Assembly: GCA_036402075.1 (NCBI GenBank)
Contig: DASWTP010000217.1
Span: 1 to 41,837 of the forward strand
DNA from: Chryseosolibacter sp036402075
GTDB lineage: Bacteria; Bacteroidota; Bacteroidia; Cytophagales; Cyclobacteriaceae
DNA: 41,837 nt
Direction of reading: 5' to 3'
Shown here: positions 1 through 7,292 of the stretch, piece after piece
Numbering within the stretch: the stretch's first letter is position 1
How the letters are laid out: every line of letters begins with the position of its first letter
Made by a program: the position numbers and the translations under genes
Notes under the pieces: generated by a model
Seen by the model: only the letters and a program-made list of their open reading frames with translations
Databases searched by the model: none
What the model was told of the DNA's origin: nothing

Positions 1-2
1 GC

Positions 3-56
3 GGAAACGCTTCAACCAGGGTTGAGAAAATTTTGAAGGCTGAGTCATTAAATTAA
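3..56 (+). CDS. 3' end of an upstream gene, possibly UDP-GlcNAc 2-epimerase-like (partial)
   Basis: An open frame enters from the left edge and stops at TAA 54-56. It encodes about 17 residues reading GNASTRVEKILKAESLN. The G-N/K-A-S-x-R/K-I pattern followed by a short helix resembles the extreme C-terminus of WecB-type UDP-N-acetylglucosamine 2-epimerases, but this is a very short match. The other two forward frames stop earlier, at 22-24 and 34-36. The identity is a guess and even the coding status is uncertain, because the rest lies outside the window. Confidence 0.35.
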   Translation, partial: GNASTRVEKILKAESLN

Positions 57-178
57 GGTTGCAGGTTTCATGTTTCATGATGCAGGCTCGGCCCATCCGA
101 ATTGCCAAAGCTTCGGTCCAAGAGTCTGCCCTTTGCCGTGCATCGAACCTGCAACTTGAAACCCCGAACCTGGAACTA
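57..178. repeat. Intergenic word repeat with inverted halves (GGTTGCAGGTTTCA family)
   Basis: The left part (58-87) carries the words GGTTGCAGG, TTTCATG, TTTCATG, ATGCAGG. The right part (about 145-178) carries GAACCTGCAACTTGAAACC, then CCGAACCTGGAAC, which is largely the reverse complement of the left words. The two parts can fold back on each other across a roughly 60-nt centre. It has the same style as the other word repeats of this window, but its words are different. No ORF is apparent in it. Confidence 0.55.
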
Positions 179-235
179 CTTTCAATAGCCTTCGGGTTTT
201 CAAATTAGCCTACCAAGTTGTTTTAGAAATTTCCC

Positions 236-243
236 TACCTTTG
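236..243 (+). promoter_or_regulatory. Candidate Bacteroidota -7 box TAnnTTTG upstream of the ABC-F gene
   Basis: The octamer TACCTTTG matches the Bacteroidota sigma-factor -7 consensus TAnnTTTG exactly. A TTG lies at 218-220, giving a 15-nt spacer, which is shorter than the usual 17-23. The predicted transcript start near 250 would leave a leader of only about a dozen bases before the TTG start at 263. Confidence 0.4.
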
Positions 244-262
244 CCCCCTTAATTCGAAAATT

Positions 263-2134
263 TTGAACTATCTCTCCGCTGAACTCGTCTCGAAGACATT
301 TAACGATCGCTGGCTCTTTAAGGACATTTCCCTCGGGATCTCCCAGGGTGAAAAATTTGCACTCGTAGGCAATAATGGTGTAGGGAAGTCAACACTTTTG
401 CGGATCCTTACTGGTGAAATTCAGCCAGACAACGGTAAAGTGAGTGTTCGTCAGGGCATTCGCACCGGCTACTTAACACAGCAACCAGCTGTTGATGACA
501 ATGTTTCAGTCAAGGACGTTCTGTTTTCCGAGTCGAACGAGGTCGCAAAGGTGGTAAAAGAATACGAAGATTGCCTTCACCATCCCGATACAAGTCCCGA
601 ACGGATGCAGGCGGTTCTGGAGAGAATGGAGGAGCTTAAGGCGTGGGACTATGATGCGAAAGTTCAGGAAGTGATCGGCAAGCTTGGAGTTCCGGACATC
701 GACAAAAAGTTTTCAGAGCTTTCGGGCGGGCAGAAGAAGCGCATTTTTCTGGCGCAGCTGCTGCTGCAGGAACCTGACCTGATTATTATGGATGAGCCAA
801 CCAACCACCTGGATCTATCGGCTATCGAGTGGATGGAGAATTTCCTTTCCGGGCAAAACATCACGCTGATAATGGTCACTCACGATCGCTACTTCCTCGA
901 TAACGTTGCCACGGAAATCATTGAACTGGATCGCGGTCAACTGTTTCGCTACAAGGGAAACTATGCTTATTTTCTCGAAAAGAAGAGCGAGCGTGAAGAA
1001 ATGTTGAAAGTTGAAGTTACCAAGGCCCGAAACCTTCTTAAGAAAGAGCTTGAGTGGATGCGAAAGCAACCGAAAGCACGAGGAACCAAAGCGAAGTACC
1101 GAATTGATGCATATTATGAGCTGAAGGAAAAAGCGTCCCAGGATCTTAAGAAAGACAAGCTTGAACTCGACATCAAAGAAGCCCGTCAGGGCGGAAAGAT
1201 TCTCGAGGTAGAAAAGATCTCCAAGTCGTATGGCGATCAGAAGATCGTTGATAACTTTTCTTACGTGTTCAAAAAGAACGATCGCATCGGGATTGTCGGC
1301 AAAAATGGGGTTGGGAAATCAACGTTCCTCGATATGCTTACCATGAGGCTCAAGCCAGACAGTGGTGAGGTGAATCCGGGTGTTACCACCAAGTTCGGTT
1401 ACTTTACACAGGAAGCCATCAGTCTGAACCCGAACAATCGCCTTATTGAAGAGGTGAAGTCCATCGCGGAATTTATTACGCTTTCCGATGGCTCTCAAGT
1501 TTCGGCATCCAAATTCCTGGACACGTTCCTGTTTCCTCCTGAAAAGCAATACAACTACGTGAGCAAGCTCAGTGGGGGAGAGAAGAAACGCCTTCAATTG
1601 CTGAAGCTCCTGGTAACGAATCCGAACTTTTTGATTTTGGATGAACCAACCAACGACTTTGATATCGATACATTGAACGTACTCGAAGACTTCCTCGAAA
1701 AGTTCTCGGGTTGCCTGCTCCTTGTATCGCACGATCGTTATTTCATGGATCACCTCGTAGATCAGCTGTTTATCTTCGAAGGGGATGGTGTTATCCGTCA
1801 ATTCAACGGAAATTACACCGACTACCGAGATTGGATGGAGGAGCAGGAAGCGTTGAAGTCAGCGAAATCCGTAGCAAAAGTTGATGTGAAACCTCAAACG
1901 ACTACCGCGACCGAAAAACGAAAGGCTTCCTTTAAAGAAAAGCAGGAGTACGAAAAGCTCCAGCAGGAGATTGAAACGCTGGAAAAAAAGAAAGACGAGA
2001 TCTCACAACTGATGAATGGCGGAACCACTGACCATCAACAATTGCAGAAGTGGTCGAGTGAGATCCAGAAAGTGAACGATGAGCTCGAGGCGAAAACGCT
2101 TCGGTGGATGGAGCTCGCAGAAATCGTTGAGTAG
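263..2134 (+). CDS. ABC-F family ATP-binding cassette protein (Uup/EttA type)
   Basis: A soluble tandem ABC ATPase of 623 aa, the usual length for ABC-F proteins, which act on the ribosome rather than in membrane transport. The first cassette has Walker A GNNGVGKST (36-44), signature LSGGQ (153-157) and Walker B LIIMDEPTNHLD (from 173). The second has Walker A GKNGVGKST (346-354), signature LSGGE (436-440) and LILDEPTNDFD (from 457). A charged helical linker (about 235-310) joins them, as expected of the P-site tRNA interaction motif. A Lys/Glu-rich coiled coil (about 560-623) closes the protein, as in Uup. There are no membrane segments. The start is TTG at 263; there is no ATG in frame upstream that gives a better N-terminus and no clear Shine-Dalgarno. 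It could take part in ribosome rescue or antibiotic protection; the sequence does not decide which. Confidence 0.93.
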   Translation: MNYLSAELVSKTFNDRWLFKDISLGISQGEKFALVGNNGVGKSTLLRILTGEIQPDNGKVSVRQGIRTGYLTQQPAVDDNVSVKDVLFSESNEVAKVVKEYEDCLHHPDTSPERMQAVLERMEELKAWDYDAKVQEVIGKLGVPDIDKKFSELSGGQKKRIFLAQLLLQEPDLIIMDEPTNHLDLSAIEWMENFLSGQNITLIMVTHDRYFLDNVATEIIELDRGQLFRYKGNYAYFLEKKSEREEMLKVEVTKARNLLKKELEWMRKQPKARGTKAKYRIDAYYELKEKASQDLKKDKLELDIKEARQGGKILEVEKISKSYGDQKIVDNFSYVFKKNDRIGIVGKNGVGKSTFLDMLTMRLKPDSGEVNPGVTTKFGYFTQEAISLNPNNRLIEEVKSIAEFITLSDGSQVSASKFLDTFLFPPEKQYNYVSKLSGGEKKRLQLLKLLVTNPNFLILDEPTNDFDIDTLNVLEDFLEKFSGCLLLVSHDRYFMDHLVDQLFIFEGDGVIRQFNGNYTDYRDWMEEQEALKSAKSVAKVDVKPQTTTATEKRKASFKEKQEYEKLQQEIETLEKKKDEISQLMNGGTTDHQQLQKWSSEIQKVNDELEAKTLRWMELAEIVE

Positions 2135-2558
2135 TTGGTAAGGTTTTTGCGAAACGCTTCAGGCTACGGTAAAGGAGGCTTCAAGCTACAAGCTTCAAGC
2201 TGCAAGTCCGGGAGTGCGGGCTAACGCTGCCTGTCATCGCTTCAAGCTACAAGCTCAAGTCCCGAAAAACGCGCCCTCACCTAATTGCCCAATTGCTTGC
2301 AGCTTGTAGCTTGCAGCTTGCAGCTTGAAGCTTGCAGCTTGAAGCTTGCAGCCTTTTAAGACGATGTATGCCATCGCTTTTCGAGGCACCACCTCGATTC
2401 CACCAACCCTCTTCATTCCCAATCATCAACTTTTCCAACGAAGTGTGAACAATACACATCCGCCCTATTCCGTTTCCTAAACTTTTTCTTCCATTAGTCC
2501 CATTTCTTGCAAAATAATTCATGCAAACGTTTAAATTTAGGCAAACATTATTCTGAAC
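2135..2558. other. Non-coding interval of 424 nt holding a long imperfect hairpin of short words
   Basis: No credible gene lies here. The left half holds two runs of CAAGCT-type words (2177-2206 and 2239-2260) and the right half a reverse-complement run (2294-2352). From 2353 to 2558 the sequence is AT-richer and should contain the promoter of the GMC gene, but I see no TAnnTTTG box that matches exactly; TAAATTTA at 2530-2537 is the nearest. An apparent 81-codon minus-strand frame is made largely of the repeat (it would encode runs of A-S-C-K-L-Q) and is not accepted as a gene. Confidence 0.6.
2177..2352. repeat. Inverted word repeat (CAAGCTGCAAGCTT family), potential long hairpin
   Basis: The 5' arm at 2177-2206 consists of the words GGCTTCAAG, CTACAAG, CTTCAAG, CTGCAAG. 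The 3' arm at 2317-2345 matches its reverse complement at 28 of 29 positions by hand count. Further partial copies lie at 2239-2260 (plus sense) and 2294-2316 (minus sense), so several alternative pairings exist. It contains multiple HindIII-like AAGCTT cores. It may stop transcription from the ABC-F gene, but there is no terminal T-run. Confidence 0.75.
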
Positions 2559-4262
2559 ATGTACCTAAACCAAGACGCACAAAAGAAAAACACCTTCGAT
2601 GCAATTGTTGTGGGAACAGGCATTAGTGGAGGCTGGGCTGCAAAAGAACTCACAGAAAAAGGATTAAAAACATTAGTGCTGGAACGCGGCAGAATGGTTA
2701 AACATCCGGAGTATCCAACTGCAACCAAAGACCCGTGGGATTTGGAGAATGCCGATCGGCCGACACAAGAAGATCTTCAAAAGCAAGGAGTTCAAAACCG
2801 TACAGGATATACAGTGCGTCAATCCACCAAGCACTGGTTTGTTAACGACCTCGAAAACCCATACCTCGAAACGAAGCGCTTTGACTGGATGCGCGGCTAC
2901 CATGTAGGAGGTCGTTCGATCATGTGGGGACGCCAAAGCTATCGTTGGAGCCCCATGGACTTTGAAGCAAACGCTAAAGACGGCATCGCGGTGGACTGGC
3001 CTATCAGATACAATGACCTGGCACCGTGGTATGATTACGTTGAACAATTCATTGGCGTCAGTGGAAATCTCGATAACCTCGATCAGCTTCCAAACGGAAA
3101 ATTCCTTCCGCCTATGGAGCTGAACTGCGTGGAAAAACATTTCAAGAGTGAAGTGGAAAAAAAGATGAGTCGCTACATCACCATTGGCCGGGTGGCTCAC
3201 GCTACGGCACCGCTTCCGCACAGCCCGCAGCGGGGAACCTGTCAATACAGAAACCTTTGCAGCCGCGGATGCCCGTATGGTGGATACTTCAGCAGTGTTT
3301 CGTCAACATTGCCAGCTGCCGAAAAAACAGGTAATATGACCTTGCGTCCAAACTCTATCGTATATGAGTTGATTTACGATGACGCTAAAGGCAAGGCTAC
3401 AGGTGTAAAAGTATTGGATGCTGAAACCAACGAACAAGTGGAATACTATGCAAAGGTGATCTTCCTTTGCGCATCAACGTTTGGTTCAACGTTCATCATG
3501 TTGAACTCCATTTCAAATCGTTTCCCTAACGGATTTGGAAATGACAGCGGTGAGCTTGGTCACAACATCATGGATCACCAGCTGGCGGCAGGTGCCGGTG
3601 CGACAGTGGAAGGTTTTGAAGACCAATACTATTCTGGCCGGAGGGCAAACGGGATGTATATTCCGCGATACAGAAATGTCGGTAAAGATAAGCGCGATTA
3701 TATCCGCGGATTCGGTTACCAGGGCGGTGCCAGTCGTCAGGGATGGACCGGGCTTGTTAAAGAATTAAGCATTGGCGCTCAACTGAAAGAGGCTGTCGGA
3801 AAACCGGGACAATGGACCATCGGTATTCAAGGCTTCGGAGAAATTCTTCCGTACCACGATAATAAAGTTACGATCGACAAGAGCAAGAAAGATAAGTACG
3901 GACTGCCTGTTCTTAATTTCGATGCCGGCTTCAAGGAAAATGAACTTAAGATGCGCAAAGACATGGCGAACGATGCTGCCGAGATGCTTGATGCAGCGGG
4001 TTTCAAGAATGTAGCAACTTACGATCGCGAAACTGGTATTGGCCTCGGTATCCACGAAATGGGCACTGCCCGCATGGGTAAAGATCCCAAGACATCTGTC
4101 CTTAATAAATGGAACCAGGTTCACGCCTGTAAGAACGTGTTCGTAACAGATGGCTCGGCAATGACCTCTGCCGCCTGTCAGAATCCATCCCTGACTTACA
4201 TGGCTCTTACAGCCCGTGCTGTTGACTACGCGGTCAAGGAACTTAACAGACAAAACCTGTAA
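2559..4262 (+). CDS. GMC family FAD-dependent dehydrogenase (sugar/polyol oxidation)
   Basis: A 567-aa flavoprotein of the glucose-methanol-choline oxidoreductase family. The N-terminal dinucleotide-binding motif GTGISGG is at 19-25. The C-terminal GMC block has the active-site His499 in GIHEMGTARMG and Asn542 in QNPSLTYMA. Three cysteines, C228, C234 and C238 (C-x5-C-x3-C), lie where FAD-dependent glucose dehydrogenases carry Fe-S ligands; a cluster here is possible but unproven. It has no signal peptide of its own. The next gene encodes a Tat-signal gluconate-2-dehydrogenase-subunit-3-like protein, the classical small partner of such enzymes, so the pair probably works in the periplasm with the flavoprotein carried by its partner. 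The substrate is unknown. With the glycan genes 16 kb downstream it is a candidate for glycoside 3-oxidation. Confidence 0.9.
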   Translation: MYLNQDAQKKNTFDAIVVGTGISGGWAAKELTEKGLKTLVLERGRMVKHPEYPTATKDPWDLENADRPTQEDLQKQGVQNRTGYTVRQSTKHWFVNDLENPYLETKRFDWMRGYHVGGRSIMWGRQSYRWSPMDFEANAKDGIAVDWPIRYNDLAPWYDYVEQFIGVSGNLDNLDQLPNGKFLPPMELNCVEKHFKSEVEKKMSRYITIGRVAHATAPLPHSPQRGTCQYRNLCSRGCPYGGYFSSVSSTLPAAEKTGNMTLRPNSIVYELIYDDAKGKATGVKVLDAETNEQVEYYAKVIFLCASTFGSTFIMLNSISNRFPNGFGNDSGELGHNIMDHQLAAGAGATVEGFEDQYYSGRRANGMYIPRYRNVGKDKRDYIRGFGYQGGASRQGWTGLVKELSIGAQLKEAVGKPGQWTIGIQGFGEILPYHDNKVTIDKSKKDKYGLPVLNFDAGFKENELKMRKDMANDAAEMLDAAGFKNVATYDRETGIGLGIHEMGTARMGKDPKTSVLNKWNQVHACKNVFVTDGSAMTSAACQNPSLTYMALTARAVDYAVKELNRQNL

Positions 4263-4277
4263 ACTTGCCGTGGACAA

Positions 4278-4312
4278 AAATTTCAAAATTTAGAATTTCA
4301 AATTTCAAATTC
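4278..4312. repeat. AT-rich word repeat (AAATTTC family) between GMC gene and partner
   Basis: The spacer between the two dehydrogenase genes is a run of words AAATTTCA, AAATTTAG, AATTTCA, AATTTCA, AATTC. A looser relative (TTCAATTTAAAATCTAAAAATCTC) sits in the xylB-xylA spacer at 18811-18846. Both stand just before a start codon, so they might serve as an unstructured A/U-rich translation enhancer in place of a Shine-Dalgarno. Confidence 0.45.
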
Positions 4313-4317
4313 ATTTT

Positions 4318-4902
4318 ATGAATAGAAGAGAAGCTTTAAAACGTACAGCCTGGGTAATGGGAGGAGTCGTTTCTGCTCCGGCCATCATGGGTATTCTAAA
4401 AGGCTGTAAGGCTGAACCAACGATCGACTGGAAGCCAGCGTTCCTCACGCAGCCACAAGCATCGATCGTTACTGAGGTTGCAGAGATTATCATTCCTAAA
4501 ACCGATACACCTGGAGCGAAAGATGTAGGTGTTCCTGGGTTCATCGATAAAATCCTTAACGATTGCTATTCCAAGGAGGATCAGGAACGTTTTACCACGG
4601 GCCTGGCGTCTTTTGATGAAGAGGCAAAGAAGGCCTACGGAGACGCGTTCATGGATCTTGAAGCTGAGCAGCAACAGGAGTATGTTAAGAAAGTGCACGA
4701 TGAGGCTATCAAAGTTGAACAGACAACGCAGCCTGCACCAAAACGTCCTTTCATTTTGATGATGAAAGAATTGACGATGCTCGGATTCTTCACATCAGAA
4801 CCCGGGGCTACGCAAGTGTTACAATACGATCCGGTTCCAGGCGCCTACAAGGGATGTATTCCAGTATCTGAAGCTGGTAATGGAAAGACCTGGGCATCTT
4901 AA
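4318..4902 (+). CDS. Gluconate 2-dehydrogenase subunit 3-like protein, Tat-exported
   Basis: A 194-aa protein that begins MNRREALKRT, a twin-arginine signal, followed by a hydrophobic stretch and LKGC, which puts Cys30 as a possible lipidation site although the lipobox is imperfect (Lys at -2). The mature part matches the gluconate_2-dh3 family (for example EIIIPKTDTPGAKDVGVPGFID at about 59-80). In known systems this subunit is needed for Tat export and assembly of the GMC catalytic subunit encoded just upstream. The gap to that gene is 55 nt and both are presumably one transcript, closed by the terminator at 4924-4958. No cytochrome subunit follows here. Confidence 0.85.
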   Translation: MNRREALKRTAWVMGGVVSAPAIMGILKGCKAEPTIDWKPAFLTQPQASIVTEVAEIIIPKTDTPGAKDVGVPGFIDKILNDCYSKEDQERFTTGLASFDEEAKKAYGDAFMDLEAEQQQEYVKKVHDEAIKVEQTTQPAPKRPFILMMKELTMLGFFTSEPGATQVLQYDPVPGAYKGCIPVSEAGNGKTWAS

Positions 4903-4923
4903 AAAAAAACGGTAAATCATTTT

Positions 4924-4958
4924 ACGGCCTGTAGCGAAAGTTGCAGGCCGTTTTTTTT
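4924..4958 (+). terminator. Strong intrinsic terminator with GAAA tetraloop
   Basis: A 12-bp stem runs from 4924-4935 (ACGGCCTGTAGC) to 4940-4951 (GTTGCAGGCCGT), closed by a GAAA loop (4936-4939), with two G-T wobbles. Eight T residues follow immediately (4951-4958). It ends the GMC/subunit-3 operon. Confidence 0.88.
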
Positions 4959-4991
4959 AGTAATTAGTCATTGGTCGGTAGTCTTAGTGAA
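4958..4991. repeat. Short word run (TTAGTCATTGGTC type)
   Basis: Words TTAG, TAATTAG, TCATTGG, TCGG, TAGTCTTAG follow the terminator. It looks like a decayed member of the same class of word repeats as elsewhere in the window. Weak on its own. Confidence 0.3.
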
Positions 4992-5050
4992 TACAAAGTT
5001 TTGTCCAGGACAAGAAGTTCGGGCGATGACGCGAGAATAAGCCCTCATTC

Positions 5051-5090
5051 AAAATTCCTAATGCCAAATTCCTAATGCCTGATTCCGATC
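5051..5090. repeat. Tandem 14-nt word repeat (AAATTCCTAATGCC x2), solo copy
   Basis: Two perfect copies of AAATTCCTAATGCC lie back to back (5052-5065 and 5066-5079), followed by a partial TGATTCC. The words match those on both sides of the four-helix-bundle gene (21579-21607 and 22009-22046), but here no ORF is enclosed. Confidence 0.7.
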
Positions 5091-5109
5091 AAAATTTCAT
5101 GGGAAGCGC

Positions 5110-5138
5110 TTTGCGCCAAAGTCAAATTACTATATTCG
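5110..5138 (+). promoter_or_regulatory. Candidate promoter for the small membrane protein
   Basis: TTTG at 5110-5113, a 17-nt spacer, then TATATTCG at 5131-5138, which differs from TAnnTTTG at one position. Spacing falls in the normal Bacteroidota range and the ATG at 5165 lies about 27 nt downstream. Confidence 0.5.
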
Positions 5139-5164
5139 ACTAAGGTAAACCCCACAGCATTGTC

Positions 5165-5497
5165 ATGAAAACGTTCACTCCCGGCCACAAATCCGTCAGC
5201 GATCAGTTGAAAGAAATCATCACCCCAAGCGGAAAATCTTATTATGATGTTCAACGCCAAAAGGCGCGCGTCACCGCACTTATGTTGGCGATGTCAGCTA
5301 TTATTTCATTGATCTTCCTGGTCTTTGCGTTTGTTCAGAAAGCTGCGGCCGACACTGCTCGCCAGGAAGCTGAGCGGAACCATGTACTTGCAATCCAAAA
5401 CGAAGCCCTTGCAGCTGAACAAGCAAAACAGCACCAGGAAATTGCGCGCCAGCTCGAAGTTGAGCTCGTGAAATGCAAAGAGGCCCAATCCAAATAA
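5165..5497 (+). CDS. Small single-pass membrane protein with coiled coil, unknown function
   Basis: A 110-aa protein that I do not recognise. It has a soluble N-terminus (1-35), one strong transmembrane helix at about 36-58 and an Ala/Glu/Gln-rich amphipathic helix (about 60-110) that should form a coiled coil. The Arg/Lys-rich stretch RQKAR (31-35) before the helix suggests the N-terminus is cytoplasmic and the coiled coil periplasmic. There is no signal peptidase site. It stands alone between a terminator and glpD with its own candidate promoter. The codon use and reading frame look like a real gene. A role as a membrane-anchored oligomer is all that can be inferred. Confidence 0.7.
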   Translation: MKTFTPGHKSVSDQLKEIITPSGKSYYDVQRQKARVTALMLAMSAIISLIFLVFAFVQKAAADTARQEAERNHVLAIQNEALAAEQAKQHQEIARQLEVELVKCKEAQSK

Positions 5498-5526
5498 GGA
5501 TGACTTCTCCTTGCCACCCAACCTTG

Positions 5527-5600
5527 ACACGTTAGCACCTTAACATGTTAACAGTTTTCAACCCGCACAAAAAATCCCGGCAGGCAATCGTTTTCTGCCG
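5527..5600. repeat. Word run (CACGTTAACA family) and weak hairpin before glpD
   Basis: The words ACACGTTAGCACC, TTAACATG, TTAACA occupy 5527-5553; TTAACATGTTAA is itself palindromic. A 6-bp hairpin CGGCAG/CTGCCG (5578-5583 with 5595-5600) follows, with a pyrimidine-rich tail that lacks a clean T-run, so it is at best a weak terminator. Confidence 0.35.
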
Positions 5601-5639
5601 TCCTTTCCTTATTTTACTGACCTATTCGACCAGGCCGGA

Positions 5640-7292
5640 ATGGGTGAAAGTTTTTCTTTTTTTGAGCGACCTAAGATCTTGCAGCGACTGGCATCCGAGC
5701 AGTTTGATCTCCTTGTCATTGGCGGAGGCATAACCGGGGCGGGCATCGGTCTTGATGCAGCATCCCGTGGACTTAACGTTGCTGTTGTTGAAAAACACGA
5801 CTTCGCATACGGCACAAGTAGTCGCAGTACAAAATTGATCCACGGGGGTCTTCGCTACCTCAAACAGCTTGAATTTGGATTGGTGAAAGAAGTCGGCAGC
5901 GAGAGAGCTGTGGTGCACAATCTCGCTCCACACCTTGTCATTCCTGAAAAGATGCTGCTGCCCCTCTACGAAAAAAAAGGGCTGGGCTACTGGCTGACAT
6001 CGTTTGGTTTGAAGATCTACGATTTTCTCGCGGGGGTGAAGAAGGAGGATCAGCGCAAGATGCTCACCGGCAAACAGACCTTCCGATACGAACCTTTGCT
6101 GAAAAAGGATGGTGTTAAAGGCGGGGCGATCTACGCGGAGTATCGCACAGATGATGCACGGCTCACCATCGAAATCGCCAAGACTGCTGCGCGCTACGGA
6201 GCGCTCATGGTCAATTATGTTAAAGTATATGATTTTGTCTATGAAGGCCAGAAGATCGCTGGTGTTGTTGTGCACGATGAATTATCAACCCAAACCTTCA
6301 CGATAAAGGCAACCTCGGTGATCAATGCAGCCGGGCCTTGGGTAGATGAGCTTCGTGAGATCAACAAATCGAAAGTCGGCAAGCGTCTTCACCTGACCAA
6401 GGGCGTGCACGTGGTGGTGCCTCATCAAAAGTTCCCGATCCACCAGGCCATTTATTATGATGTTGAAGATGGTCGCATGGTGTTCGCCATCCCGCGTGGC
6501 CGCGTCACGTATATCGGTACTACAGATACAAACTACGATGGCGACAAGGACAAAGTCTTTACCTCACCCGAAGATGCATCCTATCTGATCCGCGGTGTGT
6601 TCAATACTTTCACAGGACTCGAACTTTCTGTGGAGGATATCGAATCGAGTTGGGCAGGCCTGCGACCATTAATTCATGAGGATGGAAAATCCGCTTCGGA
6701 ACTTTCGCGTAAAGACGAGATTTTCGAGTCACCCACCGGACTGATCTCAATTGCAGGCGGGAAATTAACAGGCTATCGCAAAATGGCCGAGCGCGTTGTT
6801 AACCTGGTAATCAAAAAACATTTCGCTGATCGGTCGCTCGTTCCGGTTTCCACGGCCAGCATCAAGCTTAACGCTGAGCCCTTTACCTCCTACAAGCAGG
6901 TGAAGCAATACACGGAGAAAATTGCGGTGCAGCTTAAGCCCTTTGCGTTATCAGGCTATACACCGAAGTATCTTGTTGAAACCTATGGAAAGCAGACAGA
7001 AATCATTCTGAAACAATTTATGTCGCTTAACGAGGATATTGCTGAGTTAGGCCTCCTTAAAGCAGAAGCATGGTTCACTGTTCACAACGAAATGGTGTGC
7101 TCCCTCGAAGATTTCTTTGTGCGCAGAACAGGACTCATCTATTTCGAAATCCGGAAAGTGATTCGATTTCATGTCGATATTGCCAACTACATGAAGACTT
7201 TGCTTGGATGGAGTTTTCCACAAACAGAACTTGAAATAAAAAAAATTCAGTCTCGGATCCACGAGGCCACACAATTCAAAGTCCATGCTTAA
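5640..7292 (+). CDS. glpD: Aerobic glycerol-3-phosphate dehydrogenase (GlpD/GlpO type)
   Basis: A 550-aa FAD enzyme that oxidises sn-glycerol-3-phosphate to dihydroxyacetone phosphate and passes electrons to quinone at the inner membrane (or to oxygen in GlpO relatives). The FAD motif GGGITGAG is at 28-35 and the family signature SSRSTKLIHGGLRYL is at 60-74. Later blocks typical of GlpD include INAAGPWVDEL, GTTDTNYDGD and WAGLRPLI, and the C-terminal GlpD helical domain is present. Length is normal. No glpK or glpF lies next to it. The following DUF3179 gene overlaps its end by 8 nt, so the two are translationally coupled. Confidence 0.93.
   Translation: MGESFSFFERPKILQRLASEQFDLLVIGGGITGAGIGLDAASRGLNVAVVEKHDFAYGTSSRSTKLIHGGLRYLKQLEFGLVKEVGSERAVVHNLAPHLVIPEKMLLPLYEKKGLGYWLTSFGLKIYDFLAGVKKEDQRKMLTGKQTFRYEPLLKKDGVKGGAIYAEYRTDDARLTIEIAKTAARYGALMVNYVKVYDFVYEGQKIAGVVVHDELSTQTFTIKATSVINAAGPWVDELREINKSKVGKRLHLTKGVHVVVPHQKFPIHQAIYYDVEDGRMVFAIPRGRVTYIGTTDTNYDGDKDKVFTSPEDASYLIRGVFNTFTGLELSVEDIESSWAGLRPLIHEDGKSASELSRKDEIFESPTGLISIAGGKLTGYRKMAERVVNLVIKKHFADRSLVPVSTASIKLNAEPFTSYKQVKQYTEKIAVQLKPFALSGYTPKYLVETYGKQTEIILKQFMSLNEDIAELGLLKAEAWFTVHNEMVCSLEDFFVRRTGLIYFEIRKVIRFHVDIANYMKTLLGWSFPQTELEIKKIQSRIHEATQFKVHA

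Noticed and set aside
1319..1801. A 160-codon minus-strand frame inside the ABC-F gene
   Set aside because: Lies opposite the second ATP-binding cassette, including its Walker A motif; shadow frame.
2277..2522. An 81-codon minus-strand frame in the ABC-F/GMC gap
   Set aside because: Its C-terminal part is the translation of the CAAGCT word repeat (runs of ASCKLQ), the rest has no recognisable protein pattern and no upstream signal.
5578..5600. Hairpin CGGCAG/CTGCCG as a terminator of the small membrane-protein gene
   Set aside because: Only 6 bp with an 11-nt loop and no clean T-run; listed only as part of the repeat interval.
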